Shown here: positions 12,930 to 27,450 of the stretch, one piece after another
Position numbering within the stretch: the first letter of the stretch is position 1
How the letters are laid out: every line of letters begins with the position of its first letter
Assembly (NCBI RefSeq): GCF_910589235.1
Contig: NC_060971.1
Location: 4,785,826 to 4,849,825, forward strand
DNA length: 64,000 bases
Reading direction: 5' to 3'
Origin: Vespa crabro
Taxonomy: Eukaryota; Arthropoda; Insecta; Hymenoptera; Vespidae
Program-made: the position numbers and the translations under genes
The notes under the pieces: generated by a model
What the model was told of the DNA's origin: nothing
Database searches by the model: none
The model's input: the letters and a program-made list of their open reading frames with translations, nothing else

Positions 12930-14178
12930 GAAAGAAAGAAGAAGAAAAAGAAGAAGAAGGAAAAAAAGAAATAGATCGAACGATAATCCTTTAAAGTCAA
13001 ATGTCATTTTCGATTTTTTTGGTTTCGAATCGAGAAACATTAACTACAATTTCCGTCTGGATTTGCAATTATAATTATAAAAACCTTTCCCCCTTTTAAA
13101 GTTCACAATGTCGTTGATGGAAAATTCTGAATCTAACTCTCTTTCTTAAGTTATTACAATCTATTGTTGAGCCGTTAAACGTACGGGCATCATCAATGAT
13201 CGCTACGTCACTTCATAAATCATCCATATCGTAGTTCTCGCACGTTATTATGTAGCTGTTTAAATATCATTAGGTTAATAAATATCGTTAATCACTAATT
13301 ATCCCTCTGTAAATCTTATAAAGGTACGATTTTCTCTTTGAATATTATTATTATCTCGTCTTGTCATCAATTGAATTTCTATCTGACGTAAAATATATGT
13401 AAAATTTATTTAAGCACGCAACACCAAGGCGCAATATCAAATAAATAAAATAAAAGTATAATATTCATGAATTTGTCAATCGCATCGATAACATCGAGAT
13501 AAATCGATACGCAAATAATATTTTCTAAATACGAGCTTGAAATTATAAATCTTATCATAATTTCTTCAAAATTACATCACTAAGATCTTCACTCGTATAG
13601 GTTCACACGTGTATGTATATATGTGTATTTATAGGTATATATTCGCGAATAGACGTACATGCACGCAAATCTACGTACATATATGTATCTCTGTCAACCG
13701 TCTGTTATTAACATTCACTCAACGACCATTCGCATTCCTCGCCTGAAACGGGTCGTGCCAGATTTACTTAGCCTTTTACCCGACTATTTATTTTAAATAC
13801 AATATTATTAATATTAATGAATTCTTACCGCGTAAATATCGTGCCCGTAATCGTAATTGCGAAAGTTCACCGGAGCGAAGGGAAATTTATAGAACGGTCG
13901 TTAATCGATCGTTTATATACAAGTTTCTTTTTTCATTTTCTTCCTCTTTTTCTTTTTTTTTTTTTTCTTCTTCTTCTTCTTCCTCTTCCTCTTCTATTTC
14001 CTATAGCAACGACAAAATTGCCTTGGGACGATTACGATAATACGATTACGATAACACGATTATGAAAAAGAGAGAGGGTGTAAAAAAATATTTCACGAAT
14101 TAATACAATTTTCCAGATCTGTATATGTATTTGTGCATATAGGTATAGATTACGTATATAAAATTATATATCTATTTG

Positions 14179-14212
<34 letters not shown>

Positions 14213-14559
14213 TTATTTTTATTTCTACTTTGAATTAAATTGAATCAATAAAATCTTTTATATCAAATTCAACATTTTCAATTGAATATTCCAATTATTG
14301 TTAATCTCTCTCTCTCTCTCTCTCTTTCACACACACTTTCTCTTACTATCTTAAAATGATGATAACTGAAATAAACGATATAGAATCGTGAAATCATAAG
14401 AATAAGTAATCTTCTGTTTCTGAACGACAACGGGATCACTCAGAAAAAATTGTTCTCTCCGTATCTCTTACTCTTTCTCTTTCTCTTTCTCATCTCTTTC
14501 AACTTATCCATAATTCTTTCGTATTCTCTAGTAGTACAGTAGCAATTGCGAACCTTCTC
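7883..14559. other. Gene-free, microsatellite-rich
   Basis: Mostly AT-rich with CT/GA (8357-8381, 10432-10456, 12010-12041, 12499-12530), GT (12270-12290), TA (12240-12268, 12890-12924) and poly-pyrimidine tracts (11,100-11,310). Segment 10,740-11,060 is of ordinary complexity with mixed CpG content and may be a conserved element. No open frame there is convincing. No supported gene. Confidence 0.7.
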
Positions 14560-14680
14560 GCGATCGAGATCTAGGTCAATTGGTTGCCAAGCAACCGAAC
14601 TCGCTATGAGTTCTCTTCCCACGCGTCTTCACTAACCAATTGCGTTATACGCGTAACGCATGCTCATCATTTTGTGTCTG
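14560..14680. promoter_or_regulatory. Promoter-like island with an RFX-type X-box
   Basis: GGTTGCCAAGCAACC at 14582-14596 fits the X-box pattern (two half sites, GTTGCC and AGCAAC, one-base spacer) bound by RFX factors. CAATTGG and CCAATTG motifs flank it. The gene it would serve is not visible. Confidence 0.4.
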
Positions 14681-14686
14681 TCTTGT

Positions 14687-14930
14687 GTCTTCATCTTCGT
14701 CTTCGTCTTTTTCTTCATCGACTTCAACTTCTTCTTATTCTTCTTCTCCTTTTTTGTCTTCATCTTCACCTTCGTATTCATCTTCGTCCTCATTTTCCTT
14801 ATCTACTTCATCTTTTACTTCTTTTTCTCATTCGTCTTCATCTTCATCTTCCTTTTCATCTTCTACCTCGTTTTCCTTTTCTACTTCATCTTCTTCTTCT
14901 TCTTCTTCTTCTTCTTCCTCTTCTACCATT
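14687..14930. repeat. Degenerate (TTCNTC)n pyrimidine tract
   Basis: About 240 bp built of TTC/TCA/TCT triplets. All three forward frames are open (poly-Ser, Phe/Ile/Val, Leu/His), which shows that openness comes from the repeat and not from coding. Confidence 0.85.
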
Positions 14931-15539
14931 ATTTTTCTATATCATATCTATCTTTTTATCTATTTCTTTAATTACCTTTCGAAAAAAGTTGGAAAGAATT
15001 ACAATAAAGTTGAAAGAAGTTGTAAAGAATATTGGCCTTAACGATTCTAAAGATAAATGACGACTGCTTGAATTATATCATTAAAAAATTATTTCGTGTA
15101 ATTTGTAGAAACGTTAAAAAAATATCTATAATATAACCTACTATAAGTATAATAATTATACTAACTATATATATATATATATAAGTATGTACATAGAATA
15201 AATAAATTAATTATTATGTAAAAATAATGACGGACAAAATATTGTTCGCATACATACGTATGTAATAAAAAGAAAGAGAGAGAGAGAGAATAAAAAGAAC
15301 AAACTAACAAACAAGAAATAAAAGAAAAACCAGGAAAATTATATTAAATATGACGAACATAAATTCTATATAAAAATAGATTTCATCGGTATTATGATTT
15401 ATTCCTAAAGTTAATAAGTACAAAAGTTATATAGCTTAACAATAATTATTCGTCCACACTTTATATATCTATACGTAACATACACATACACACACACACA
15501 CACACACGCAACGGCAGGAAACTAATACTATTTACCAAC

Positions 15540-15720
15540 TACACCATGTCATTAGCTCGTCGACGAGACGGCGACGCTGATTTCATTTCGATGCGCTCAC
15601 CAGCGTATCCATAGTCGAGATCAATTAACGAGACTAGAAAATGTGTTCGTAACGATGCGATGCTTCGCCAATAGAAATGGCGGTTTCAGCCAATCGATTC
15701 TCCATTTTGGATTCATCAGT
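15540..15720. promoter_or_regulatory. Non-repetitive element with CCAAT and YY1-like motifs
   Basis: Contains GCCAATAG, AAATGGCGGT and GCCAATCG within ~45 bp (15,668-15,700), plus CpG-rich GTCGACGAGACGGCGACG upstream. This clustering is typical of promoters or enhancers. No start codon with a credible exon is nearby. Confidence 0.3.
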
Positions 15721-15790
15721 AAATGCATTTCTCTTAATATCCTTCTATATATTTATATAATATATATGTGTATATGAACTCATCTTTTTA

Positions 15791-15830
<40 letters not shown>

Positions 15831-16066
15831 GTTAACACATAATCGTAAATATTTAATGATCCATCAAGACTCGTTTTTCAATTAACTCTAGTTTAACTAA
15901 GACCTCAAAATAATTTCTAATTGAGCATTTGAATTGCGCTACACCCCAAGCACTTTGAACATGCCTTTCATTTATACAGAATGAATAATTATGATCCTAA
16001 AAAAAAATTCTTTGAAGTCTCGGATATAATAATCAGTAAGTTTGAAACCGCATTACCGATAGTGTC

Positions 16067-16069
<3 letters not shown>

Positions 16070-16108
<39 letters not shown>
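16070..16108. repeat. Poly(A) run, 39 nt
   Basis: Pure A followed by an A-rich G-interrupted tract to about 16200. It could be the tail of an old retroposed sequence or simple slippage. No retroelement body is evident upstream. Confidence 0.9.
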
Positions 16109-16110
<2 letters not shown>

Positions 16111-17315
16111 AAAAAAAAAGAAAAAAAAAAGAAAAAAAGAAAAAAAAAGAAAAAAAAGGGGAAAAAAAAGGAAAAAAAAAGGAAAAAAAACGGAAAAAAA
16201 ACCATGAATCATGCATGCAATGCGCAAATTGTTTTAATTCAGCTCAAAATTGTTCTCGTGATGTTCTACAACCACATTGTGGACAACTAGGTTTAAATAA
16301 TATTCGTAATAACTTCTTATTAACTATATATTAACGACGTATCATACGAATAAAAATATCTTTTTGTTTTCTTTCGGTATCCTTATTAAAACTATATTTA
16401 TCATTATAATAATATTTGATAATTATGTACTATATATATATATATATATATCGTGGAATCTAAATTAAAAAAAAATTCAAACGTAAAATCGTTCGTTCGA
16501 GAGAAGGTCGGAAAGCAAAGTAAAGCTCGAATTATATATTTTTTTCTATCCATTTATAAGGATTAAAAATAATGCATACTACTGTACGTAGTAGATACGT
16601 ACATACATACATACATACATACATATACACATACACATATACAATGCATACTTCTCTACATATGAATGCACTCTATTCGAACAGTTATTATCTCAACGCG
16701 ACCACACCGTCCCAACATGATAAAGTTCAAAGGTCGTATATATGCAATAATATCGTAGAGAATATATCCTTTGACATTTCTTGTTAAATCTTATAAAACG
16801 TATCTATTAAAATACCATTGATAATGTATAAGTTATAAAAATAAAATAATTTATATATTATACTTTCATTTGCTTTCCCTTTTATTTATAAATAAATCAA
16901 TCAATTTAATTTTATCAAATGATAAATCTCAATCTGATCGATATCTAACAATGTATCCGATGAATAATAATTTATTCGATTTAATTGGCATCTAACAAAT
17001 GTAACAGTGTTTCAATGTAATAATAATAATGATGATGATGATAATTATCGAAACAAGAAAAATAATTAAAAAAAAAATAATAATAACGGGGGGGGGGGTT
17101 GAGGAGGTAAGACAAAAGAAAAAAAGAAGAAGAAATACGTCGAACGAATAATTAATAAGATATTTCAAAAATAAGAAGACACCATACTGTATTTACTGAT
17201 AACAAATACGTGTCCCTCAGCGATATAGATAAAAACTGATAGATATTATTTCAACGAAACTAACGGAGTTTAATTGATGATATACATTGTTATATTCGTA
17301 TACATACATACATAC

Positions 17316-17374
<59 letters not shown>

Positions 17375-18685
17375 CGAAGCATTGACATTGAAAGGAACGT
17401 ATCTTCAGAATAACCTTCTTGTTTACATCGTTTGTCTTCCACGTAGGTGTGGCCTTTGCTTTAGCCGAAGAAACACCGACGATATTAATCACATATATAC
17501 GCATACACATACACATCTACACATACACACACACACACACACATGTGACGAAGCATTATCATTCGATCTCACCTTTATTTATTTATTGGTATTCACAAAA
17601 AAAATAAAATTTTCAATTATAAATTATTAATAAAAAGTATATTAAAAATTTGTATACCAATTGCAATGATTTTTAATGTAATATAATAAAATACGAATGT
17701 TCGAAATAACGATCCAAGATATTAATAGAGAAATAATTAATTTTAACGAAATTAATGAATATAATAAATGTGATATTTAATTGTTCTTTTATAAGATGAA
17801 TTAATTTTTAATTATTTTAAACAAACCATTTGTAATATGTTTTGTTTCAAACGAAAAGGCCCTACGGTAAAATATCCTAAGTAAATTTAATTATGTGCTT
17901 ATTGAAGCTATCTATCTTACTTTGGTAAATGCACTTTTCGCGGAAGACAATAATGTTATGCATCGTCCGAGGTCTCTTTGTGTAAATACGTGATATTGGA
18001 ATAATATCTCCTATCTCCTATTCCTCCCCCCCTCTCTCTCTCTCTGTCTCACTCCATCTCTATCTCTCTCACACACACACACACACATTCTTCCTCTTTT
18101 ATTTTCTATTCCTGTCCTTTATCCAAACGTCACGATGCTATGAGGAAACGTAAAGATATTACTGCTTTATTATAGCCTATTATGATATATCGCATAATGC
18201 CGCTTTAACGCGGAACACCTACGATTCGTATAAAAACACTCTTGCAATTTCGAAATTTCAATTTTATCTATTTATGTATGTATGATGAATCTATTCGTAC
18301 ATACCGTACCTATACATTTTTATCACATATATCCAGTTATTATTTTTATCAAAATTAATCATGTAAGAAGTTAATGTCATAAAAATGTTAATGAAACATA
18401 TGTGTATAAAAAAAGAAAAATGAAAGAAAGAAAGAAAAAGAACCGTTATATTCTATCATCTTCATTGACATTAATCCAACTATAAATATACATATATATA
18501 TATATTTATGTTGTTAACAATGTCATCTATTAATATAGTTAATTATAAAACAGAATTTCTTCGCATTATCTTTTATTTCAATTAACGAAACGATATTATC
18601 AACTAAGAGTGAAACAGGTGTGCCCGAGATTCGATATCGCGTATCGAAAAATTAAAAGTTTACAATATGACGCGAATAGTACGTG

Positions 18686-18689
<4 letters not shown>

Positions 18690-18740
<51 letters not shown>
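18690..18740. repeat. (TA)n microsatellite
   Basis: About 51 bp of pure TA. Confidence 0.95.
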
Positions 18741-18744
<4 letters not shown>

Positions 18745-19027
18745 ACACAGATATATATTGTTAACTAATTTCGATAACGTAGAACACGTAAATAACCATT
18801 CGCATTTCAATAAGATTGAAGCTCAATGTTATCGTTACGACACGTGTAATGATAATCAATGTATAATACCAAAGCATATCATGTTCCTTCATGCAGATCG
18901 ATGAATCTTTATTTTTATCGATCGTTTGGATAAGTTTTTAATTAAGACGTTTCGTATCTTTAACATAAAGAATTAATAATTAATTATACGCTTATGTACA
19001 TAAGTTATGTTATTAATGCATACACTA

Positions 19028-19076
<49 letters not shown>

Positions 19077-21374
19077 TATATAAAGAGAAAGAGCAATCGA
19101 AATCGAAGCACCGATGTAAAAGCAACAAGTGTCAGGAAGAATTAAAGGAGAGAGAAAAAGACATAAGAGAGAGAGAGAGAGAGAGAGAGAGATATTGATC
19201 TTTTATCTACACACACACACACACACACAAATATATATATATATATATATTAAATTTTTTTGTCAATTTTTACATAAAAAAGAAATAGTAAGATTTTCGT
19301 AAAAATTTGGTAATAAGTGATACGAAATGATACACTTACGTATCTTAGAAATGAACAATTTTCATTGAAACTAAAAGAAGAAAAAAAGAAAAAAAATATA
19401 TATATATATACACACATATGTATATGTAGGTAAAATAATACCTATATTATTTCCATAAATATTTTCGTTACGTTTCATCGATTGCCTTATCTCCAGCATT
19501 ATCTCGATTTACATATTAATACATATTTACCGAGATTTTCCATTCTCCATACACTTCCTACGTACATGTATGTACATATAATTATATATATATATATATA
19601 TGTATATAGTATATAAAGAAAGTCACATTATAAAACGATTTCGTTGCGAAATTGCGGTTATACGTTGCGGAAAAATAATTAAAGAAAGATTTCTATGGGG
19701 GTAGTAATTAAACGAGATTTAAAAAAAAAAAATAAAAAAAAATAAAAAAAAATAAATAAATAAAAAAAAAACAAACAAATAAATAAATAAAAATTAAGCG
19801 GCTAGGCAACGAAAAAAATAAAAGAAAAAAAGAAAAAATCTCACCCTTATTATTTCATTAGATTATTTTTCGCTCTTTCCATATGCTCCAATTTCTTCTC
19901 TTTCTTTTTGTTTTTCTTTTATCCTTTTTTTTTTCTTTTTTGCGATCGATCCAATCAAAGACTCCTTTTCTCTCGACGACTAATCCAGTAGAGAAAACGA
20001 GGAGGGAATCGGATTGAGCGGTAAACAACAAAGTCGTCTGTGATTGTTTGCTCGTTTATCTGCTCGCTCTGATAAGAGCGTTCGTCGTTGACTCGTTAAC
20101 TCGCCACTGACATCGTATTGCAACTAACTCGACACGATAAATACACAAACACACACACGCATATATATACATATATGTATTTATTTACACGGATATTAGA
20201 ACGAACATTGATGAAAGGCTTTAATGAGATTAAAAAAAATGAAACTTTCATTTGTACGATCTTCGTGCGATATAATTTGATTATAAATTTTTCTTTCTTT
20301 TTTTCTTTAATTATCATTACACAGTTATAATAAATTTTAAGAATTAAACATTTCCCAAGAATCCGCATTTCTAAGAATTCGCATATATCGCGCCGAAGAA
20401 ATTTTTTCATATATTCTTTATTGCAATAGATATATCAAATGTTCTTTTTAAATAAGTCGCATAAGTCGAAACATAAATGGGAGCAAAAAAAAAAAAAAAA
20501 AGTAAAAAGAAAAAATGTCGACTCGTATCGAAGCAATTATTTCGAAATACGAAATAATCGTTTCCTGTTTTTCTTTCTTTTTTTCTTCCTTCTTCTTCTT
20601 TTTTTTTCTTTTTTTTCTTTTTTTTTTTTTTTTTTTTTAATATTTCCTAGTCAGCAAAGAAAAGACGGAAACCACGAACGGAATATATTTTTCTTTCTAT
20701 CTCTCTCTATCTTTCGGTGTTAAAATAATTTATGACTGCTTATCGTTGCACCGCAAACTTCACCAAAACAACAAAATAAAAAACAATAGGACAATGGTTC
20801 CATCTTTTATTTTTGTGTTATTTTTTTTAACACATTTTCGACATATCCGTTGAATAAATAACCTTCCGACAATTTTTGTTCGTTCGTTTGACCGGATATA
20901 TAAAAAAAAAAAAAAAGAAAAGAAAGAAAGAAACAAAAAAAAATAAAGATCGAACGAATAGATAATAGATGTCCTCATACGGATGAGTTATCAGAGTCAT
21001 TGTACCGAACTAATTTTACCAACCTAACGATCTGAAGAAGTCTTTTACGTGTCTAAGCGTACGATGACCCGACGGATAATATAGACATTTAGGATAATGA
21101 GCGGTAATTCGTTGTAAATAATTGATCGTCGATTATTAAAAAATTCATATGTTAGAATGATAGAAGAAAAAAGAAAAGAAAAGAAAAGAAAAGAGAAAAA
21201 AAAAGAAGGAAGAAGAAAAAGAAAGAAAAAGAATCGAAAAGAAAAGTTTATCTTATATAATTAATTCCATTAAATTTGATTATTTTATATTCACTTTAAC
21301 GACTATACATAACATATACATAATATATACGTACATATACGTATGGATACATAATTAAATAAATAAATAAATGT

Positions 21375-21411
<37 letters not shown>

Positions 21412-23428
21412 TGTATGTGTATGTATGTATGTTATTATGATTTCACCAAATAATTAATAGACATTATTCGCGAGGATATTAAAGTATCGATTAAAATTTA
21501 TATACGTATATATACACAGATAGTAATAATACATATAGCTACCTGTTTCTTTCGTTTTTCTTTCTCAAGCTCAGGTACATATGCAATATTTACATAAATA
21601 ATAATTTCCCAAACGAGTGAGAAAAAGTGAAAGAGAGAAGGAAAAAAAAAAAAAAAGAAGAGAAAAAAAAGAGAAAAAGAAAGATCTTAATTTCTCAGCT
21701 GGTGTTAAAGAACGAATCGTATTTTTGCCGGAGTTTTTTTTTCTTTCTTTCTTTCTTTACTTACTCAGGACTTTCCCGTGTTTACTATAAAAAGAAACGT
21801 CTTATTTATCTGCGAGAATGCTTGTTTGGTATCCTTTATTTACGTATGCACTTTCGATTCTCTCACTCTCTCTCTCTCTCTCTATTGGTATAAAACCATT
21901 GCAAAATCATTTGTCGCAGAATAGAAGAGGAAAGAAGCAAAGGCATACCGCCTCGATTGTTGGTTATCAGCTGATCGAGGAATAAAAGAAGGTCTCGGTT
22001 CGTTAGATACATTGAGTGAGATAAATGATTAACAATTTACAATGTATATGTGTAAAAAATGAAGATACTAAAAGACATTATAGAAAGAGAGAGAGAGAAT
22101 CATATGTATGTGTAATTGTATACACATACACACAAATATATATATAAAATATGTACGTGTTTCTATGTGTATGTATGCATTTATGTATGCGTATCTTTCG
22201 ATATAATTTTACAACGTCGTGTTTACTTACTTTTTAAAAGCAATTATCTCTAAGCCGATCGACGATTAGTTTCTATTAATAAAATCGTTAATTGAAGATA
22301 AAACTTGTATTGTAACTTTCGTGGAGGATGTGTTGGCTCGTTCCAACGTAATCGAAGTATACTAGTACTAGTACTACTACTACTACTATTACTATTACTA
22401 TTACTATTACTATTATTACTATTATAATAATAATAATGAACAATAAAGAAATAGAAATAGAGACAAAAAGAGAGAGAGAGAGAGAGAGAGATAAAGATAG
22501 AGTAAAAAAAAAAAGAATAAGAACACAAACGGAAATTACAAATTTTTATCCATCCGACACTTTCAAGATACGAACTCGTTTTCTATCTATCGTTCAACAT
22601 GACATTAACGTGATCGACTGTGTGTTTCACGTTCGTCGTTCTCTTTTTCTCTTTGGTTCTATCCTCTCCTATCCTCTTCTCTTCTCTAATCTTCTCTTCT
22701 CGAACGTCCGACCTTCACGAGTAAGAGAACGAAAGTGAGCAAAGCGGAAGGACGACGCGGCAACAGCCATATGATTTATTATTCCGCACGATTCCTTTAA
22801 GAATATCAACCAAAGAGAACGTGAGTTCTTTCTTTTTCTTTTCTTTTTTTTTCTTTTATTTTTTTCCTCTTTCCCCGATATATCCATATGTGATGGTAAT
22901 TAGAATTACAACGAAACATCCGGAAAAAAATCGTAAGAACGTAGTCCTTATATTTATAATATGCGTATATTTATGTATATTGTTTACATACGATATACGT
23001 TCTTTCCTTATCATTAGACATACACATACATATATAAAAGATTATAATTTATTCTTATTATATATATACATATATATATATATATGTATGTATGTATATT
23101 AAAAGGATAAATGTTAATAGTTGTGTGATATAGATGAAAGAGTAAAGCTTGTTTAAATACATAAGTATTATTATCATGATTATAATGTGTTTAAACGAAC
23201 TCATCGTCGTGTGTAATATAAAGCGAAGTTATGAATATTAAATTTCAAAGGGAAAATTTATGAGCCCGATAATGAATGTAATATAACGTTGTAATATAAC
23301 GGATAAAACTAACTATTATAACGTGTAATAAAATATGATTAAATAATAATAATAATAATAAAAAAAAATATATATATATATGATTAAAAAAAAAAATTAT
23401 TAGTAAACATACATGTTTATTTATAATA

Positions 23429-23569
23429 TTAGATTGGGGAAAAAGAAATCCATTATTTTATTTTATTTTCTTTTTTTCTTTTTTTTTTTTTTATTTATTT
23501 GACCCAAATCGGACAATCCGAAACATATTAAATAAAGTCTTGAAGTTCACGCAAAAATAATGGATTTCT
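23429..23569. mobile_element. Small inverted-repeat element, mariner/MITE-like
   Basis: A perfect 16-bp inverted repeat: AGAAATCCATTATTTT at 23444-23459 and its reverse complement at 23554-23569. The left side is preceded by TTAGATTGGGGAAAA, which resembles a mariner terminus. The right side lacks that outer part, so the copy may be truncated. The interior has a T-run and unique sequence with no transposase frame. Confidence 0.5.
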
Positions 23570-23682
23570 ATTAATATATATTAATAATTATTTATTAATT
23601 ATTTTTATCGAGAAGAAGGTATTCGTCGAATCGAAGATAATTAATGGAAAGTTTTCTTTATTTATCTAACTACATAATACTA

Positions 23683-23722
<40 letters not shown>

Positions 23723-24783
23723 CTGTCTCTCCAATATCTTTTTTTTTCTCTTGGCTCGTTATCTTGCGCAATAATACAGTTTTCTCAATAAAATAACGCG
23801 TTCTCGAGTGTCGACCGCAGAGAGTCCGCGAGGCTCTCCGCGTTAAACTCGAGTCCGATTTCTTAAGGGGAGGAGGAGGAGGAGAAGGAGGAGGAGGGAG
23901 GGATAGCGGCCTGACTAACGGGAGGCTGTGTTATTGTAGAAATCTTTCACGTAGTTACTACTATATCTCGAACAGAACCGATATTTTGTAACTAATACTG
24001 GGTATCATATTTTTAAATTGTCCTTCCGCTCGTTACGGGTCTATGTACGAATATAATACACACATACGCATATAAATATGTATATATATATATATGCTCG
24101 TGCATATTCTTTTAATTCATTTAAATCAAATGTTTCCTCGTATAAATAATTTCTATCGTCATAATATTAATCTAATTGAATTATTCGAATTTAATAGATT
24201 TCTTTTTTTCTTTGTTGCTAATACCTCAAAATTAATGTCCTAACATTTTACATATGCATACACGCAAGTATACATATATACATACACACACACATATATA
24301 TATATAAGTACGCGTAGATGCATGCATGTATACAAGATGTATGCATACATATATTGAGATTTGATTTAATCGTACGTGTATATTCTAAACGATCTAAAAG
24401 TCAATCACTGGAGGCTTATCTACGAATAATCCACATTTACAGTAAGATACAAGTTAACTCCTTTTAAATTCTCTTAGAGTAAAGTCGATTGAGCGGTTAA
24501 AGTCGAAAATCGATCTCGTAAAATAGGTTCTCCTCGCCTTTTTTGTGAAAATCGTATGTGTACGTATTACTAAGAGAAAATCGACGAATAAGGAAATCGG
24601 CCGTACGCATTTTATACTTTTATATATGTTCGTCTTGTTCTATATATGTTTGCGAATATAGCGAATAAGTCGGTGTAGACGACAAATTGATCATTGAACG
24701 AAATAACTCCGCTTGTGTCTCCGTTCAAAGCTTACGCAACGTTTATACGCTTGCATTCGCTCGACCGATAACTTTTCGCGCTC

Positions 24784-24822
<39 letters not shown>

Positions 24823-25855
24823 CCTCTCTCTCTCTCATTCCCTATCTCTTTCTCTTTCTAAAGAATATTTCTTAAATAATAATAATTAATAATTACATTC
24901 ATTGTTTCGCTAACCATGCCTGACTAATTCCTCTACATAAATATATTATGCATAAATTTAATTATCATGATTATTTATATATCTTTATTTAAGAAAAAAA
25001 AAAAAAAAAAAAAAAAAAAAATTATCAAGGATCACTCAAGAATTCATATAGACGAGATTGCATATATCTTGTGCAAGGTCAGCCACCTTAATTAGCAATA
25101 TATTTAAAAGAGCCCAATAATGTCATGAATTTATACAACTAGATGACAAACACTATATATATATATATATAAAAGAAGGAAAAAGAAAAAAATCTTTTAT
25201 TATCTTCCTTCTCTCTCTATCTCTATCTCTATCTCTATCTTTATCCATCAATAATCTATCTATCTCTGTCTTTTCTATGTAGTCACTCGCATTACTGCCA
25301 AAGGAATAAAATTACTTTTTATAGCTTCGGTAATTACCGCAAGAATGTTAAGAATCCGAGCGACCGCGAAAACAGAATGTATTTCTTTGAATGTGTCTCT
25401 TGCGGCTGGCTATTGTGAACTATCCCCACCCTCTCAAAAAAAAAAAAAAAAAAAAAAGAAAGAAAAAAAAATTCAAAGAAAAAAAGAAAAAAAATGATTG
25501 TAATAAACAGGAGAACATACTACTACTACTACTACTATTACTACTAGTACTATTACTACTACTATTACTATTACTACTACTATGTTGCAATGATAATGCA
25601 TATGTACGTATTATATATATATACGAAAATACGAAAGAAATATGAGAACGAACGGGTTGATTTTTAATAATCGAATATCGCAGATTTCCCCTTAGAACTC
25701 CCTCTCCTGGGTAGACACCTTTTGTCTGTCCTTCTCATATCTCGCGAGATCGTATAATTAACCGACATGTGGGATTATAAACGAGTTCCTGATTTTTCTC
25801 TTTTTTTTTTCTTCCTTTCTTTCTTTCCTTCTTTCTTTCTTCGATTTTTTCTTCC

Positions 25856-25900
<45 letters not shown>

Positions 25901-25963
25901 TTTATTATTTACATATTATTCTCTTTTATTTCTATTTTCTCTCTCTCTCTACCTCTCGCGCCC

Positions 25964-26012
<49 letters not shown>

Positions 26013-26661
26013 TCTCTCTCTCTATTTTCACCGCCGGATTTACGGGAGGTGGTGATCTCAGAAATATATTACATATTCTATACACATGAAAGAGAAAGAT
26101 AGAGATAGAAATAGAGAGAGAGAGAGAGAGAGATATCTCGACTTTGTGATATCACGATATATATTTGTCCGGTCCAAGCCTTTGGCTATAAGAAAGAGAG
26201 AGGTTAAGCAAAAGAGAGAGGGAGAAGGCAAGAGAGTTGAAACCAGGCAGGCTTGCACCAATCCCCAAGAGATAATTCTTAAAGCTTATTATACGAAATA
26301 TCAAGGCCTTGCCTTTCTATGCTCCGACATGTATAAGAACGTGGACCTACAGTTAACTATGTATATACATATATATATATATATGTGCCTGTGTATGTAG
26401 GTACCTGCAATGAGAGAGAGAGAGAGAGAGAGAGAGAAAAAAAGAAAGAGACACGTGTACGTATACAAGTGTATTCTATCGAACATTTTTTTTTCTTTTT
26501 TTTTTTTTTTTAATCACATACATACACCCACGACTTAAACTTTTACCCAAGATTTTTTTTTCAAAGACGTACTTCTTAAAGTTGCACCACGTGCAAACTA
26601 TTGCACGGAAAATGATTTTCTTTTTTTTTTCTTTTCTTTTTATTCATTTTTTTTTTATTTT

Positions 26662-26697
<36 letters not shown>

Positions 26698-27397
26698 CCA
26701 AGTATTAATGAATATATCAACCATATGGAAGTAACTGATGTTATATTGTGTAAAAGTAATATTGAGAAATACGCTCGAAATGTAAGAAAATTTGGCCTCC
26801 TTTGATCGACTTTCTTTGTTTTCGCCCTGTGGCGCATTGGCCATTTCAAAATCAGTCAGAGCAAAAAAACAGCTACACTATTACTCAACTACTCAATCGG
26901 TCGGCCTTTCACGAATATCGTACGTAAACACATACACACACATACAAATACATAAATATATATATATATACATATATATATACATATATAAAATCAAGAG
27001 AATGATGAATCCAATAAAGCTTAGAAATCAAGCTATTTCTTGTGCGTATGTATGTGTGTGCGTACGTGAAAATATGGAAAATAAATAATTAAAAAAGAAG
27101 AAGAAAAAATAAATAAATAATAAAACAATTGTACGATATTTTGAAATGATAAATATAAAAGAAAACGATGGAATCGATGAGATCGATCGATCCTTCATTT
27201 CACGCTGGATAACAAAGTCAGACTTTGTTCGATAACATTTCTATATCGTTTCTAGTTTCCGGGGTGAAAGGTCGTATCTACCAAATAGATACTTCAATAG
27301 AATAGACTGGAGTACAATCCAATGCTTTTCCAATCGTCTTGCAGTTAGATCAGTTATTTATCTATCTGTACTTATGTATCGCATGTATATATGTATG

Positions 27398-27401
<4 letters not shown>

Positions 27402-27449
<48 letters not shown>
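27402..27449. repeat. (TA)n microsatellite
   Basis: About 48 bp of TA, preceded by TATG units. Confidence 0.95.

Positions 27450-27450
<1 letters not shown>

Larger units (their letters stand above)
14931..23428. other. Gene-free, microsatellite-rich
   Basis: AT-rich with TA tracts (15798-15824, 17320-17369, 18690-18740, 19032-19073, 21380-21407), a 39-nt poly(A) (16070-16108) followed by ~90 nt of A-rich GA repeats, CA runs (15486-15506, 17527-17542), a G10 run near 17089-17098 and poly(T) near 20621-20638. Segment 15,540-15,720 is non-repetitive. No supported gene. Confidence 0.7.

Noticed and set aside
14584..15060. 158-codon Leu/His-rich frame and two overlapping companions
   Set aside because: All are translations of one degenerate pyrimidine repeat; openness in three frames argues against coding.
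16070..16200. Retroposon tail
   Set aside because: Poly(A) and A-rich repeat without an identifiable element body or target duplication; simple slippage is enough.
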